This document shows positions 1-5,939 of a stretch of DNA of 9,937 nucleotides, piece by piece. Numbering within the stretch: the stretch's first letter is position 1; the number at the start of each line of letters is the position of its first letter. The DNA is from Clostridia bacterium (GTDB lineage Bacteria; Bacillota; Clostridia; Oscillospirales; CAG-382): assembly GCA_017560285.1 (NCBI GenBank), contig JAFYOG010000033.1, positions 1 through 9,937 of the forward strand, read 5' to 3'. Below the pieces are notes generated by a model, which worked only from the letters and a program-made list of their open reading frames with translations, ran no database searches and had not been told where the DNA came from. Position numbers and translations under genes: made by a program.

Positions 1-232
1 CGGCAACCAAAAAATAATCTGCCCCCACCGTGCAAGCAAGCCCTAAAATTATAAATCTGTTTTCCCTGCCGTAATGCAACAGCGCAAACAGAAAGCACAA
101 AACTATAGATGCATAGGAAGTCCACTTAAGCAGGCTCCCGCCTGCGGTAAGTATGAAATAATATAAAACAGCCTGAACAGCCAAGAAAACAACGGTGGTT
201 GCGCGGCTTACTTTTTGCGATTTTACAGCCAT
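1..232 (-). CDS. Integral membrane protein, YhhN/TMEM86-like (N-terminal part, cut by window edge)
   Basis: The first 77 codons are present; the rest lies off the left edge. The start is the ATG at 230-232 (start MAVKSQKVSR), preceded by AGGGCAAGG as a modest SD. After a short basic N-terminus there are three hydrophobic stretches: roughly residues 13-31, 40-55, and one beginning near 63 that contains GLACTVGADYFLV. A Gly-rich helix carrying an acidic residue followed by Leu/Val is reminiscent of the YhhN family (lysoplasmalogenase-like membrane proteins), where a conserved Asp lies in a similar helix. That family call comes from pattern recall on a fragment and is tentative; that it is a polytopic membrane protein is well supported. 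A TATAAT lies at 252-257 on this strand, but I see no convincing -35. Confidence 0.6.
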   Translation of the reverse strand, partial: MAVKSQKVSRATTVVFLAVQAVLYYFILTAGGSLLKWTSYASIVLCFLFALLHYGRENRFIILGLACTVGADYFLVA

Positions 233-320
233 ATGCCTTGCCCTAATTAGTATTATATATATTATTAACTATATTACCGACTTTAGTTTACTACTTTTGT
301 AGCAAAATTGCAATAGGAAA

Positions 321-348
321 ATAAAAAAAGCAGGATTTACCTGCTTTT
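321..348 (-). terminator. Intrinsic terminator of tRNA-Pro
   Basis: On the minus strand the arms AAAAGCAGG (348-340) and CCTGCTTTT (334-326) form a perfect 9-bp stem with loop TAAAT, followed by a T-run. The stem begins at the last A of the tRNA CCA, so terminator and tRNA 3' end share a base; the mature 3' end must be made by trimming the hairpin. Confidence 0.85.
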
Positions 349-424
349 GGTCGGAGTGAAAGGATTCGAACCTTCGGCCTCGTCGTCCCGAACGACGCGC
401 TCTACCAAACTGAGCCACACCCCG
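348..424 (-). tRNA. tRNA-Pro, anticodon CGG, CCA encoded
   Basis: A complete 77-nt cloverleaf reads on the minus strand. The acceptor arms CGGGGTG and CACTCCG pair (one G-U), followed by discriminator A and an encoded CCA (350-348). The D-arm contains GCTCAGTTTGGTAGAGC. The anticodon stem CGTCG/CGACG holds the loop TTCGGGA with anticodon CGG at 390-388. The T-arm loop is TTCGAAT closed by GAAGG/CCTTT. The anticodon gives proline (CCG codons). The gene has its own promoter and terminator and sits between ruvX and the YhhN-like gene. Confidence 0.97.
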
Positions 425-442
425 AAATTATTGTATAAAACT

Positions 443-479
443 CGCCTGCTGTGATTTTAAGGAAAACCACAGCAAGGCG
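443..479 (-). other. Stem-loop between the tRNA promoter and the tRNA (leader hairpin or weak ruvX terminator)
   Basis: Arms at 443-453 and 468-479 are complementary over 11 bp with one bulged A (475); four more A-T pairs (455-458 with 463-466) extend the stem to a 4-nt loop. The predicted transcription start (about 474) lies inside the upstream arm, so a transcript from the tRNA promoter would begin with the shortened 7-bp hairpin. Transcripts reading through from ruvX would contain the full hairpin, followed by AGTTTTAT, which could act as a weak terminator. Confidence 0.55.
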
Positions 480-480
480 T

Positions 481-509
481 ATTATACTATACAAAAAATA
501 AATTGTCAA
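481..509 (-). promoter_or_regulatory. Perfect-consensus sigma-A promoter for tRNA-Pro
   Basis: On the minus strand TTGACA (509-504), a 17-base spacer and TATAAT (486-481) match the vegetative consensus exactly. It points at the tRNA, with start expected near 474. It begins 10 bases after the ruvX stop codon. Confidence 0.9.
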
Positions 510-519
510 CCAAAAAACG

Positions 520-933
520 TTATTTCCTATTCTTATCCAAATAGGATTGCAAAATGATTTGGGCAGAGAGGGCATCGATAACCTTTTTGCGTTTTTTGCC
601 GTTAAAATCGGTAATGTTCATATAGGTATAGGCTTCGACGGTGGAAAGGCGTTCGTCTATAAAAATAATTTCCATATCTAATTCCGCCTTTAGCATATCG
701 GCAAAGGCATAGGTTTTTTCGGCACGGAAGGATTCGCTGCCGTCCATATTCTTGGGGAGACCCAAAACTATTTTTGCGCCGTTAAGCTCTTTTATTTTAT
801 TTATTGTTTTTTGGGCGGCATCACGCATTCCGCTTACGTTAAGGGTGCAGTTTGCCGATGCTAAAAATTCGGTTTCGTCGCTTACCGCTATGCCAACGCG
901 GGCATCGCCGTAATCTATTCCTATTATACGCAT
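520..933 (-). CDS. ruvX: RuvX/YqgF family Holliday-junction resolvase-like / pre-16S rRNA processing nuclease
   Basis: A 137-residue protein of the RNase H-fold YqgF family, known for a role in 16S rRNA 5'-end maturation and proposed as an alternative Holliday-junction resolvase; cytoplasmic. Family signatures are visible in order: GIDYGDARVGIAVSD at residues 5-19 (acidic D7), LGLPKNMDGS at 57-66, IDERLST at 92-98 (D93, E94), and VIDALSAQIILQSYLD near the end (D120). The length is typical. The start is placed at the ATG at 931-933, which has AGGTGG about 8 bases upstream; a longer reading to 987 would run through the promoter and add 18 residues unlike the family. It appears monocistronic, without the alaS neighbour common in Firmicutes. 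Confidence 0.95.
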   Translation of the reverse strand: MRIIGIDYGDARVGIAVSDETEFLASANCTLNVSGMRDAAQKTINKIKELNGAKIVLGLPKNMDGSESFRAEKTYAFADMLKAELDMEIIFIDERLSTVEAYTYMNITDFNGKKRKKVIDALSAQIILQSYLDKNRK

Positions 934-958
934 ATAAATCCACCTGCTTTCGGTTATA

Positions 959-987
959 ACTATATAATATTTTACAAATTTTGTCAA
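959..987 (-). promoter_or_regulatory. Sigma-A promoter of ruvX
   Basis: Minus-strand TTGACA (987-982), 17-base spacer, TATAGT (964-959). The predicted start near 951 leaves a leader of under 20 bases before the ruvX ATG at 933, just enough for its SD. Confidence 0.8.
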
Positions 988-1032
988 CCGAAAACAAGGT
1001 ATAAAAAACGCTGTGCAGGCAATAATACTGTT

Positions 1033-1054
1033 GAACGAAGATAAAAATTCGTTC
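1033..1054. repeat. Short inverted repeat just upstream of the 79-residue gene
   Basis: GAACGAA (1033-1039) and TTCGTTC (1048-1054) are perfect 7-bp inverted arms around an A-rich 8-base spacer, ending 3 bases before the SD of the gene at 1074. It could be an operator or an mRNA leader hairpin. It does not fit the Firmicute LexA box arrangement (CGAAC-N4-GTTCG). Confidence 0.45.
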
Positions 1055-1073
1055 GGACAGGAGCATCACAAAA

Positions 1074-1313
1074 ATGGGAAAACGACGACACTACAGGTTT
1101 CCCCAAAGCATTAACCAAGCAGATAAGCTTTTTCATCCGTTTTTGCATCCTCATCCCCAAGCAAGCCCCAACGATATAAAAGGTGCAGGATATTTCGATA
1201 CGTCCGTAACGCAATACGGGAGCAATATGTATTCCGACACCGACGTTTTGGGCAGCTATACGGGTATTGCAAGAAACGGTGAAATGCCTGTTCAGGATGC
1301 GGATGACCTGTAA
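1074..1313 (+). CDS. Small conserved-looking clostridial protein ending in PVQDADDL (function unknown)
   Basis: A 79-residue soluble protein with no signal peptide or membrane segment. The N-terminal half is basic and His/Pro-rich (MGKRRHYRF; HPFLHPHPQ near residues 21-29). The C-terminal half is acidic and more patterned: SDTDVLGSYTGIARNGEMP followed by PVQDADDL at the very end. From memory, small clostridial proteins with a GSYTG...PVQDADDL ending recur in many genomes; I know of no function. A good SD (AGGAG, 1059-1063) lies 10 bases before the ATG. Possible sporulation-type promoter elements lie upstream (GTATA at 999-1003, 17 bases, AATAATA at 1021-1027, near the sigma-G pattern), but this match is weak. 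The lone-gene position with a terminator downstream suggests independent expression. Confidence 0.75.
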   Translation: MGKRRHYRFPQSINQADKLFHPFLHPHPQASPNDIKGAGYFDTSVTQYGSNMYSDTDVLGSYTGIARNGEMPVQDADDL

Positions 1314-1414
1314 ATTTTTACGGTAGATTTTATTTGGGCTTTTTTCGATAACAGTTGGATTTTAAACGCCGAAAAGGGTTTTGTAATATTATATTTTTTA
1401 ATATCACACTTCCC

Positions 1415-1454
1415 TTCCGTTTCGGCAGTTTATACTCCTTCTGCCGTGACGGAA
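1415..1454 (+). repeat. Stable 14-bp imperfect inverted repeat
   Basis: TTCCGT-TT-CGGCAG (1415-1428) faces CTGCCG-TG-ACGGAA (1441-1454) across a 12-base loop. Twelve pairs are Watson-Crick; the central 2x2 part can form one U-G pair. No T-run follows on either strand, so it is not itself a terminator. Confidence 0.7.
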
Positions 1455-1487
1455 ACAGGCTTATTTTAAAAAATGCCAAAAAGAATT

Positions 1488-1518
1488 ACCGCCGATAAAA
1501 AGGCGGTTTTTCTTTTTT
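1488..1518 (+). terminator. Intrinsic terminator, plus strand
   Basis: ACCGCC (1488-1493), an 8-base A-rich loop, GGCGGT (1502-1507), then a T-run interrupted by one C to 1518. It closes whatever is transcribed from the left, i.e. the 79-residue gene or a small RNA, and insulates the next gene. Confidence 0.8.
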
Positions 1519-1562
1519 GTAAAAGTAGATTTACTGTCCGTTTTATGGTACACGCCGTTTTG

Positions 1563-1568
1563 TATAAT
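1563..1568 (+). promoter_or_regulatory. Possible -10 element of the 44-residue gene
   Basis: TATAAT at 1563-1568 lies 35 bases before the ATG at 1603, directly after the preceding terminator. The expected -35 position (around 1540-1545, GTTTTA) is a poor match, so an activator or a different sigma factor may be needed. Confidence 0.4.
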
Positions 1569-1602
1569 AGCCTTGCAAACAAAAGAAAAGGAGATGCGAA
1601 AA

Positions 1603-1737
1603 ATGAAAGAACTTTTTAGCATAGCAAAAACCACTGCCCTTGATAAAGACGGTTTTATATACGGATTAATTAAGGGGTTGGCATTAAGCGGCGGCGTTAT
1701 TGTTTTTGCCACCTTTTGCGCGGTTTTGGGCGCATAG
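1603..1737 (+). CDS. Small single-span membrane peptide, 44 residues, unknown function
   Basis: A 44-residue peptide starting MKELFSIAKTTALDKDGF with an amphipathic, charged N-terminal half and one hydrophobic span at about residues 25-44 (GLALSGGVIVFATFCAVLGA) running to the C-terminus. A strong SD (AAGGAG, 1588-1593) lies 9 bases before the ATG, and a perfect terminator begins at the base after the stop codon. These signals, together with the candidate -10, argue for a real gene despite its size. The K-rich N-terminus suggests N-in orientation. I do not recognise the family; small membrane regulator or toxin-like peptide are both possible, and no antitoxin RNA is evident. Confidence 0.65.
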   Translation: MKELFSIAKTTALDKDGFIYGLIKGLALSGGVIVFATFCAVLGA

Positions 1738-1767
1738 AAAAAAGCCTTGCTTTTGCAAGGCTTTTTT
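1738..1767. terminator. Bidirectional intrinsic terminator between convergent genes
   Basis: A perfect 13-bp stem (AAAAAAGCCTTGC at 1738-1750, GCAAGGCTTTTTT at 1755-1767) with a TTTT loop. A/T-runs on both sides let it end the 44-residue gene on the plus strand and the psd-DUF4855 operon on the minus strand (stop codon at 1773-1771). Confidence 0.93.
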
Positions 1768-1770
1768 CTT

Positions 1771-2832
1771 TTATTTGGATTTTTTGAATATATACGCTAT
1801 GCCAAGCAATGCGGCGGCAATACCTGCGCCGATAGCAAGCTTTTTCTTGTAATCATCGCACTTTTTGGTGGGTTCAGAGGGTGCGGGCGGTGCCATTTGG
1901 CAAGGGGGCGGGCAAGGCGAGCCGGTGGAAATATCTATATCCAAAACAATGGATTTTAGGTTATCCGCAGGGTCGGTAATGCATTCCTTGCGAAGGGTTA
2001 CGGTTTCCCTTACCTCTGCTTTGGGTTCGGTTTTAATTTCCTCGGTTGCAATTTCGGGCTCGGTTACAATTTCGGCTTCTGCTTCCGTTTTGGGTTCTTC
2101 CGCTGCCTTAAATACGTCTTCTGTAATCGGGGCGGAAAATTTGGGTGTATCTAAAACCGTTTCCGCTATGGGCATTGGGGTAGAAGCAAGCTGCTGAATA
2201 GCGTTGTAAAGGTCGTTATAAAGCTTACGCTGGGGTTGGGTTTGGGAAATTGCAGAGGCGAGAATTGCTTTATCGCCGCTTTCGGTTGTTAGATTGCAAT
2301 TTTTTGCGAAAATGCAGTTATATCCCTTTAAGGTGATAACGTCGGCTAAATTTTGGTTTTCTTCTGCAAAAAACCAGCCTGCAAGGTTAATATTTGCAAA
2401 GCCGCAAGCCTTAAAGCGACGGGTTATATTATCGGCAAACCAAGAGCAGGCACGGCCGCAATCGGAATCGGTTAAAAGCTTTTCGGCTATGCCGTTGCCG
2501 TTTATATCGCCGAAATATTCCCTTGATTTAACGGGAACGGGGGCGGCAATATATACGTCCCAACGGTAATCGTTGCTTAAGCCCAAATAGCCCTTTATAT
2601 CGCCTGCGGCGGCATCTAATGCCCTTAGATTTTCGCCGTTGCGGAAAAGGGTGTAAATTGCGTTTTCCCATTGGGTAATGCGGCATTCGGTTTGGCTGTA
2701 ATCCAACACCAAGGAGTTAAACAATATATCCTTTGGGGTGCCGTCGCAATTTATATATGCAATATAAGGGTAAAGCTCTGCGGTGGTAAGGCTATGGGAT
2801 TTTAGGCAGAGAAGATTGGTTTTTATATCCAT
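1771..2832 (-). CDS. DUF4855-family protein with acidic linker and C-terminal membrane anchor
   Basis: A 353-residue protein. Residues about 20-165 match the pattern I associate with DUF4855: YIAYINCDGTPKDILFNSLVL, W54, a run ending LG, then DVYIAAPVPV, YFGDINGNG (106-114) and INLAGWFFAEE (148-158). Residues about 215-280 form a Glu/Thr/Pro-rich linker with repeated TEPE/TEEI/TEPK-like units. A CPPPC motif follows (307-311), then a basic patch, a hydrophobic span at 332-349 (LAIGAGIAAALLGIAYIF) and the tail KKSK. There is no N-terminal signal peptide, although DUF4855 proteins are often exported, so this one looks tail-anchored with the domain in the cytoplasm or forespore. The gene starts 11 bases after psd and shares its promoter. 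Its SD (AAGGTAG) is weak. Function unknown. Confidence 0.85.
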   Translation of the reverse strand: MDIKTNLLCLKSHSLTTAELYPYIAYINCDGTPKDILFNSLVLDYSQTECRITQWENAIYTLFRNGENLRALDAAAGDIKGYLGLSNDYRWDVYIAAPVPVKSREYFGDINGNGIAEKLLTDSDCGRACSWFADNITRRFKACGFANINLAGWFFAEENQNLADVITLKGYNCIFAKNCNLTTESGDKAILASAISQTQPQRKLYNDLYNAIQQLASTPMPIAETVLDTPKFSAPITEDVFKAAEEPKTEAEAEIVTEPEIATEEIKTEPKAEVRETVTLRKECITDPADNLKSIVLDIDISTGSPCPPPCQMAPPAPSEPTKKCDDYKKKLAIGAGIAAALLGIAYIFKKSK

Positions 2833-2843
2833 ATTTTGCTACC

Positions 2844-3707
2844 TTATATCTTTTTTGTTCCCACACGTTCGCCGTAAAGCACGGTGGTTTCGATATCCTT
2901 TTTGCTGTTTTCTGATATATCTTTATCTATAATTACGGTATCCTTTTTATAAAGCACCGCTATGGTAGAGCCGCCAAAGGAAAAATAACCCTTTTCCTCG
3001 CCCTTTTGTACCTTATCTTCGGCGGGATAGTTGTTTATTCTGCCAACCATCATTGCGCCTATTTCTATATATGCCACGGGGCCGAAGTTTTCGGTTTGGA
3101 ACAGGGTTAGCTCGCGGCAGTTTTTGCCGTATACGTCGTGCTTAACCAATGCAATGGGGTTTACGGTATGTAATATGCCCTTTATAAAGCGGCGGGAAAG
3201 CTCTTTTGCGTTATCGATATGGCAATAACGGTGATAATTATCTACCGTAAGGCGGTAGATAAGGCATTTGCCCCCTGCAAATTCCTTGGCAAGGTCTTTA
3301 TCCATTAATAATTGCTGGATGTTGTAATCACAGCCCTTTATGCTGTAAACCGAATCTTCGTTTATATCGTAAACGGTAAGCTTGCTGTCGGCGGGGGAAA
3401 TTAAAGCTTCGGGGGAATTATCTATGCTTCGCTTTCCTTCTAAAATTTTGCGGGTGAAAAAATCGTTAAAGGAAGAAAAAGACCGTTGCTCGTATTGAGT
3501 CATATCGATATTTTCCGACTTAATAAGCTTGTTTATGCGTTTTTTAGAAAAACGGGAGTTCATATACATTCTGCCAAGGTTGGAAATAAACCTGCGGCAA
3601 AGCAATTTTAGCAATATTCTGCCGAAAAAGTTATTGTATAAAAAGGTTAGGGTTTTGTCCTGAACGGTATCGTCCTGCAGAACGTTACCCTTGCGGTCCA
3701 TTATCAT
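2844..3707 (-). CDS. psd: Phosphatidylserine decarboxylase proenzyme
   Basis: Pyruvoyl enzyme that decarboxylates phosphatidylserine to phosphatidylethanolamine at the cytoplasmic membrane. Family marks in the 287-residue product: SPADSK (D107), DNYHRYCH (H159), GRINNY and YFSFGGSTI, where S247 of GGST is the expected self-cleavage site giving the pyruvoyl group and a small alpha subunit of about 41 residues. D107, H159 and S247 would be the D-H-S triad known for self-processing. The start is ATG 3707-3705 with GAGG 10 bases upstream. A longer reading from 3749 must be wrong because that ATG lies inside the promoter, upstream of the predicted transcription start. No pssA is in view. First gene of an operon with the DUF4855 gene. 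Confidence 0.95.
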   Translation of the reverse strand: MIMDRKGNVLQDDTVQDKTLTFLYNNFFGRILLKLLCRRFISNLGRMYMNSRFSKKRINKLIKSENIDMTQYEQRSFSSFNDFFTRKILEGKRSIDNSPEALISPADSKLTVYDINEDSVYSIKGCDYNIQQLLMDKDLAKEFAGGKCLIYRLTVDNYHRYCHIDNAKELSRRFIKGILHTVNPIALVKHDVYGKNCRELTLFQTENFGPVAYIEIGAMMVGRINNYPAEDKVQKGEEKGYFSFGGSTIAVLYKKDTVIIDKDISENSKKDIETTVLYGERVGTKKI

Positions 3708-3737
3708 ATATACTAAACCTCGAAATATTAATAAGCC

Positions 3738-3766
3738 ATTATACAACATCTGGCGTAAAATGTCAA
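3738..3766 (-). promoter_or_regulatory. psd: Perfect-consensus sigma-A promoter of psd
   Basis: Minus-strand TTGACA (3766-3761), 17-base spacer, TATAAT (3743-3738). Start is expected near 3731, leaving a leader of about 24 bases before ATG 3707. The -35 directly follows the T-run of the upstream gene's terminator. Confidence 0.92.
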
Positions 3767-3767
3767 C

Positions 3768-3794
3768 AAAAAAGAGCCTTTTAAGGCTCTTTTT
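3768..3794 (-). terminator. Intrinsic terminator of the dockerin hydrolase gene
   Basis: AAAAAGAGCC and GGCTCTTTTT arms around a short A/T loop, followed on the minus strand by a T-run. It lies a few bases after the hydrolase stop codon (3803-3801) and abuts the psd promoter. Confidence 0.9.
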
Positions 3795-3800
3795 GTATTT

Positions 3801-5879
3801 TTACGGATTGTAAACCCAAACTAAATCTTCTTCCAAGGTATAGGTGCCGAAGTACATACGCTTTAGCAACAGATAATCGCGGGCGTCTAATTGGCCGTTA
3901 TCGTTTATATCTGCAACCGCGGGGGCGCATTCCATTGTGTATGTGCCGAAATACGCACGCTTTAAAAGAAGGTAATCGCGGGCATCGATGCTTTCGTTTG
4001 CGTTAATATCGCCGCGAAGGGATTGGTTGTGGGGAGGTTCTTCGGAAATTTTCTCCCAAATTGCGGTAACAACGGTATTATTTGTTATTGTAATAACGTC
4101 GTTGGCGTTATATTGGGTGCCGTTTACTTCCCAGCACTTAAACCGCATACCGGCAGGAGCGGTAAAGCTGTTTTGGGGAAGAGTAAATCTGGTGTTGTTA
4201 TCTAAGGTAACACCGACGATTTCGCCGATGCCGCCGTTTGCATTAAAGCTTAGGCTGTATTTTTCGTACTCAACGGGCTTATCGCCTTCGGTGGGTTTAT
4301 CGCCTTCGGTGGGTTTATCGCCTTCGGTGGGTTTATCGCCTTCATCGGGAACTATGGGATAAGCTTGGCTTGTGGCGGTGCCGTGAACCTCTATTTCGTT
4401 AACGTAGGCGAAGGTGCCGTCTAGGGCAAATTCGAACTTAACAGAGCCTGCGGTAACGTTGGAAAGATCTAAATTAGACCAATAAATCTTGTCTGCGTCG
4501 CTCTTTAAGGGCATAGTGCCGATTTTGCTGTAATTTACGCCGTCAACAGAACCGTATGCGGTAATAGATTTGGGTGCTTTTACAGCGCCGTCGGTTTGGT
4601 TTGCAAGGTGCAAACGGAGCTTTGATATATTGCAAACCTTATCGAAATCTACGGTGATACTGCCAACGTAACCGGGGGCGTTGTGGTTTACGCTAAGTGC
4701 AAACCAGCTGCCGTCGCCGTAATTAAATATATTTGCCGCCTTGCCGTCGGTTAAGGATGCGGAATAGTTGGTTCCCCATTCGGGTTCTACGATAGGGCTG
4801 TTGGTAACCGAAACGGTATAATTGCGGTTGGATGCAAGGTTGGCTTCGGGGCCTTCCAATGCCTCGGTAGAGGTAATTTGAAGCATACGGGCGGTATCGA
4901 GAGTGTTCTTAACGTAGCCCTCTACGCCGTCGTAGGTGATTTTAAGACCAACACCGTCGGCGGTAACAGATTCTACCATTATCATAGTATACTTGGGAAG
5001 GTAGCACTGAACGCCGTCGCCGTAATAGGCGTATCTTGTGCAAGCCGCATCGGCATAAACGTATTTGGTTGCGTTTGCAATGTAATAGCCTGCGGTGGGG
5101 TTTTTACCGCTGTAATCTATCTTTTTAACGTTTTCGTTCTTTACGTAAGGCATTGTGCCGTAACCATCGATAAGAGAAGAGTTTACGGAATAGCTCTTAT
5201 AATAAACCCCGCCGCCCTCGGGTTCGAGACCGGAAGCATCGGAGGTGTTGCCCTCTACGGTATATATGGTGCCGCCCTCGCAATAAAGAACGATACCTAT
5301 ATGGGCGTTGTTGCGGAAGAATATAAGGTCGCCGGATTTGGGTGTGTAGCTTCCGCCTTTGCTTGCGGAATATTGCCAGCAGCCCGCAGACCTAAGGTTA
5401 GGAGTCCACGCGCCGCAGCCGATTTCGCGCCAGATATAGCGGGAATCGCCAACGTGATTACGGCACAAATCGCTTTCGCTGCCCTGATTGGTGCAATGGG
5501 ATTGATATAAGCACCAAGATATAAAGGAAGCGCACCAAGGGTAAGCACTGCCGCCGTATGCGCCGATAAGGCTTTTACCCATATTGTAGTTATATTCAGT
5601 ATAGTTGCCTGCGCTGGAGGATTTACCGGACATATCGCTTGTACTGCCGCCTTCGTGGTAGCCAAGCTGAGAAAGCGCAATAGCCAAAACGTCGGTTACG
5701 TTATCGCCTGTTATGGGCACCTTTAGGAAATTTTGATAATATACCGAATTTGCATAAGAGGTGGAAGCGCCGTTCGCACCTGTGCGGTATGTTGCCGCCG
5801 AAGCGGGAAAAGACACGCAGGGGATAAACAGTGCCATTATTAACACAAGGCACAAAAGCTGCGAAAGATGTTTTTTCAT
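3801..5879 (-). CDS. Secreted modular CHAP-type peptidoglycan hydrolase with dockerin
   Basis: A 692-residue exported protein. Modules in order: Sec signal peptide (1-29, cleavage after PASA/A); papain-like CHAP/NlpC-type domain at about 60-240, with YPWCASF (C116), GDLIFF, AHIGIV (H193) and TVEGN (E209/N211) as the catalytic set; an SH3-like segment at about 262-335; a discoidin/F5-8-type carbohydrate-binding-like module at about 345-500; a linker with EGDKPT repeats (513-536); a Listeria-Bacteroides/InlB_B-type repeat at about 541-610; and a type I dockerin at 622-685. The dockerin's two repeats have calcium-loop residues D624/N626/N628/D632/D635 and D657/N659/N661/D665/D668. It likely cleaves peptide bonds in peptidoglycan and docks by cohesin to a surface scaffold. 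Six other Cys in the catalytic region may form disulfides. SD AGGAG, own promoter and terminator. The exact bond cut cannot be told. Confidence 0.9.
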   Translation of the reverse strand: MKKHLSQLLCLVLIMALFIPCVSFPASAATYRTGANGASTSYANSVYYQNFLKVPITGDNVTDVLAIALSQLGYHEGGSTSDMSGKSSSAGNYTEYNYNMGKSLIGAYGGSAYPWCASFISWCLYQSHCTNQGSESDLCRNHVGDSRYIWREIGCGAWTPNLRSAGCWQYSASKGGSYTPKSGDLIFFRNNAHIGIVLYCEGGTIYTVEGNTSDASGLEPEGGGVYYKSYSVNSSLIDGYGTMPYVKNENVKKIDYSGKNPTAGYYIANATKYVYADAACTRYAYYGDGVQCYLPKYTMIMVESVTADGVGLKITYDGVEGYVKNTLDTARMLQITSTEALEGPEANLASNRNYTVSVTNSPIVEPEWGTNYSASLTDGKAANIFNYGDGSWFALSVNHNAPGYVGSITVDFDKVCNISKLRLHLANQTDGAVKAPKSITAYGSVDGVNYSKIGTMPLKSDADKIYWSNLDLSNVTAGSVKFEFALDGTFAYVNEIEVHGTATSQAYPIVPDEGDKPTEGDKPTEGDKPTEGDKPVEYEKYSLSFNANGGIGEIVGVTLDNNTRFTLPQNSFTAPAGMRFKCWEVNGTQYNANDVITITNNTVVTAIWEKISEEPPHNQSLRGDINANESIDARDYLLLKRAYFGTYTMECAPAVADINDNGQLDARDYLLLKRMYFGTYTLEEDLVWVYNP
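4275..4346 (-). repeat. 18-bp tandem repeat encoding EGDKPT linker
   Basis: Four copies in phase at 18-base spacing (TTATCGCC anchors at 4279, 4297, 4315 and 4333 on the plus strand). The three interior units are almost identical in DNA sequence, and the outermost vary. They encode the flexible linker between the binding module and the InlB_B-like repeat. The DNA-level identity suggests recent slippage expansion. Confidence 0.9.
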
Positions 5880-5909
5880 AAAATTCTCCTGTATGTAAAC
5901 TTATCTTTT

Positions 5910-5938
5910 ATAATAACATACTTTTTTGGCTTTGTAAA
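5910..5938 (-). promoter_or_regulatory. Sigma-A promoter of the dockerin hydrolase
   Basis: Minus-strand TTTACA (5938-5933), 17-base spacer, TATTAT (5915-5910). Start is expected near 5903, about 24 bases before the ATG at 5879, with AGGAG between. Confidence 0.8.
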
Positions 5939-5939
5939 C

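Larger units (their letters stand above)
1314..1602 (+). other. Intergenic stretch with three consecutive hairpins
   Basis: No convincing coding region is seen on either strand in these 289 bases. Three structures follow one another: an A/T-rich hairpin (1383-1391 with 1399-1407, one mismatch), a strong G/C-containing hairpin (1415-1454) and an intrinsic terminator (1488-1518). A poor sigma-A-like pair (TTTAAA 1361-1366, 17 bases, TAATAT 1384-1389) precedes them. It may be the 3' untranslated region of the 79-residue gene or a separate small RNA. Confidence 0.4.

Noticed and set aside
1033..1054. LexA/SOS box
   Set aside because: The arms GAACGAA/TTCGTTC are in the wrong arrangement and spacing for the Firmicute LexA consensus.
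984..1214. Minus-strand open frame overlapping the 79-residue gene
   Set aside because: No SD; the plus-strand frame has a strong SD and a recognisable C-terminal motif.
1461..1712. Minus-strand frame of 83 codons over the 44-residue gene
   Set aside because: It runs through the plus-strand terminator and promoter region, lacks an SD and reads as low-complexity.
1747..2197. Two overlapping plus-strand frames opposite the DUF4855 gene
   Set aside because: One begins inside the bidirectional terminator; both are antisense to a protein with family motifs and have no SD.
4275..4346. CRISPR-like repeats
   Set aside because: Units are 18 bp without spacers and encode an in-frame protein linker.
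4878..5510. Long open frame (210 codons) on the plus strand inside the hydrolase gene
   Set aside because: It is antisense to the catalytic domain with clear motifs; it has no SD and a translation rich in A/G/V/I typical of a codon-use shadow.
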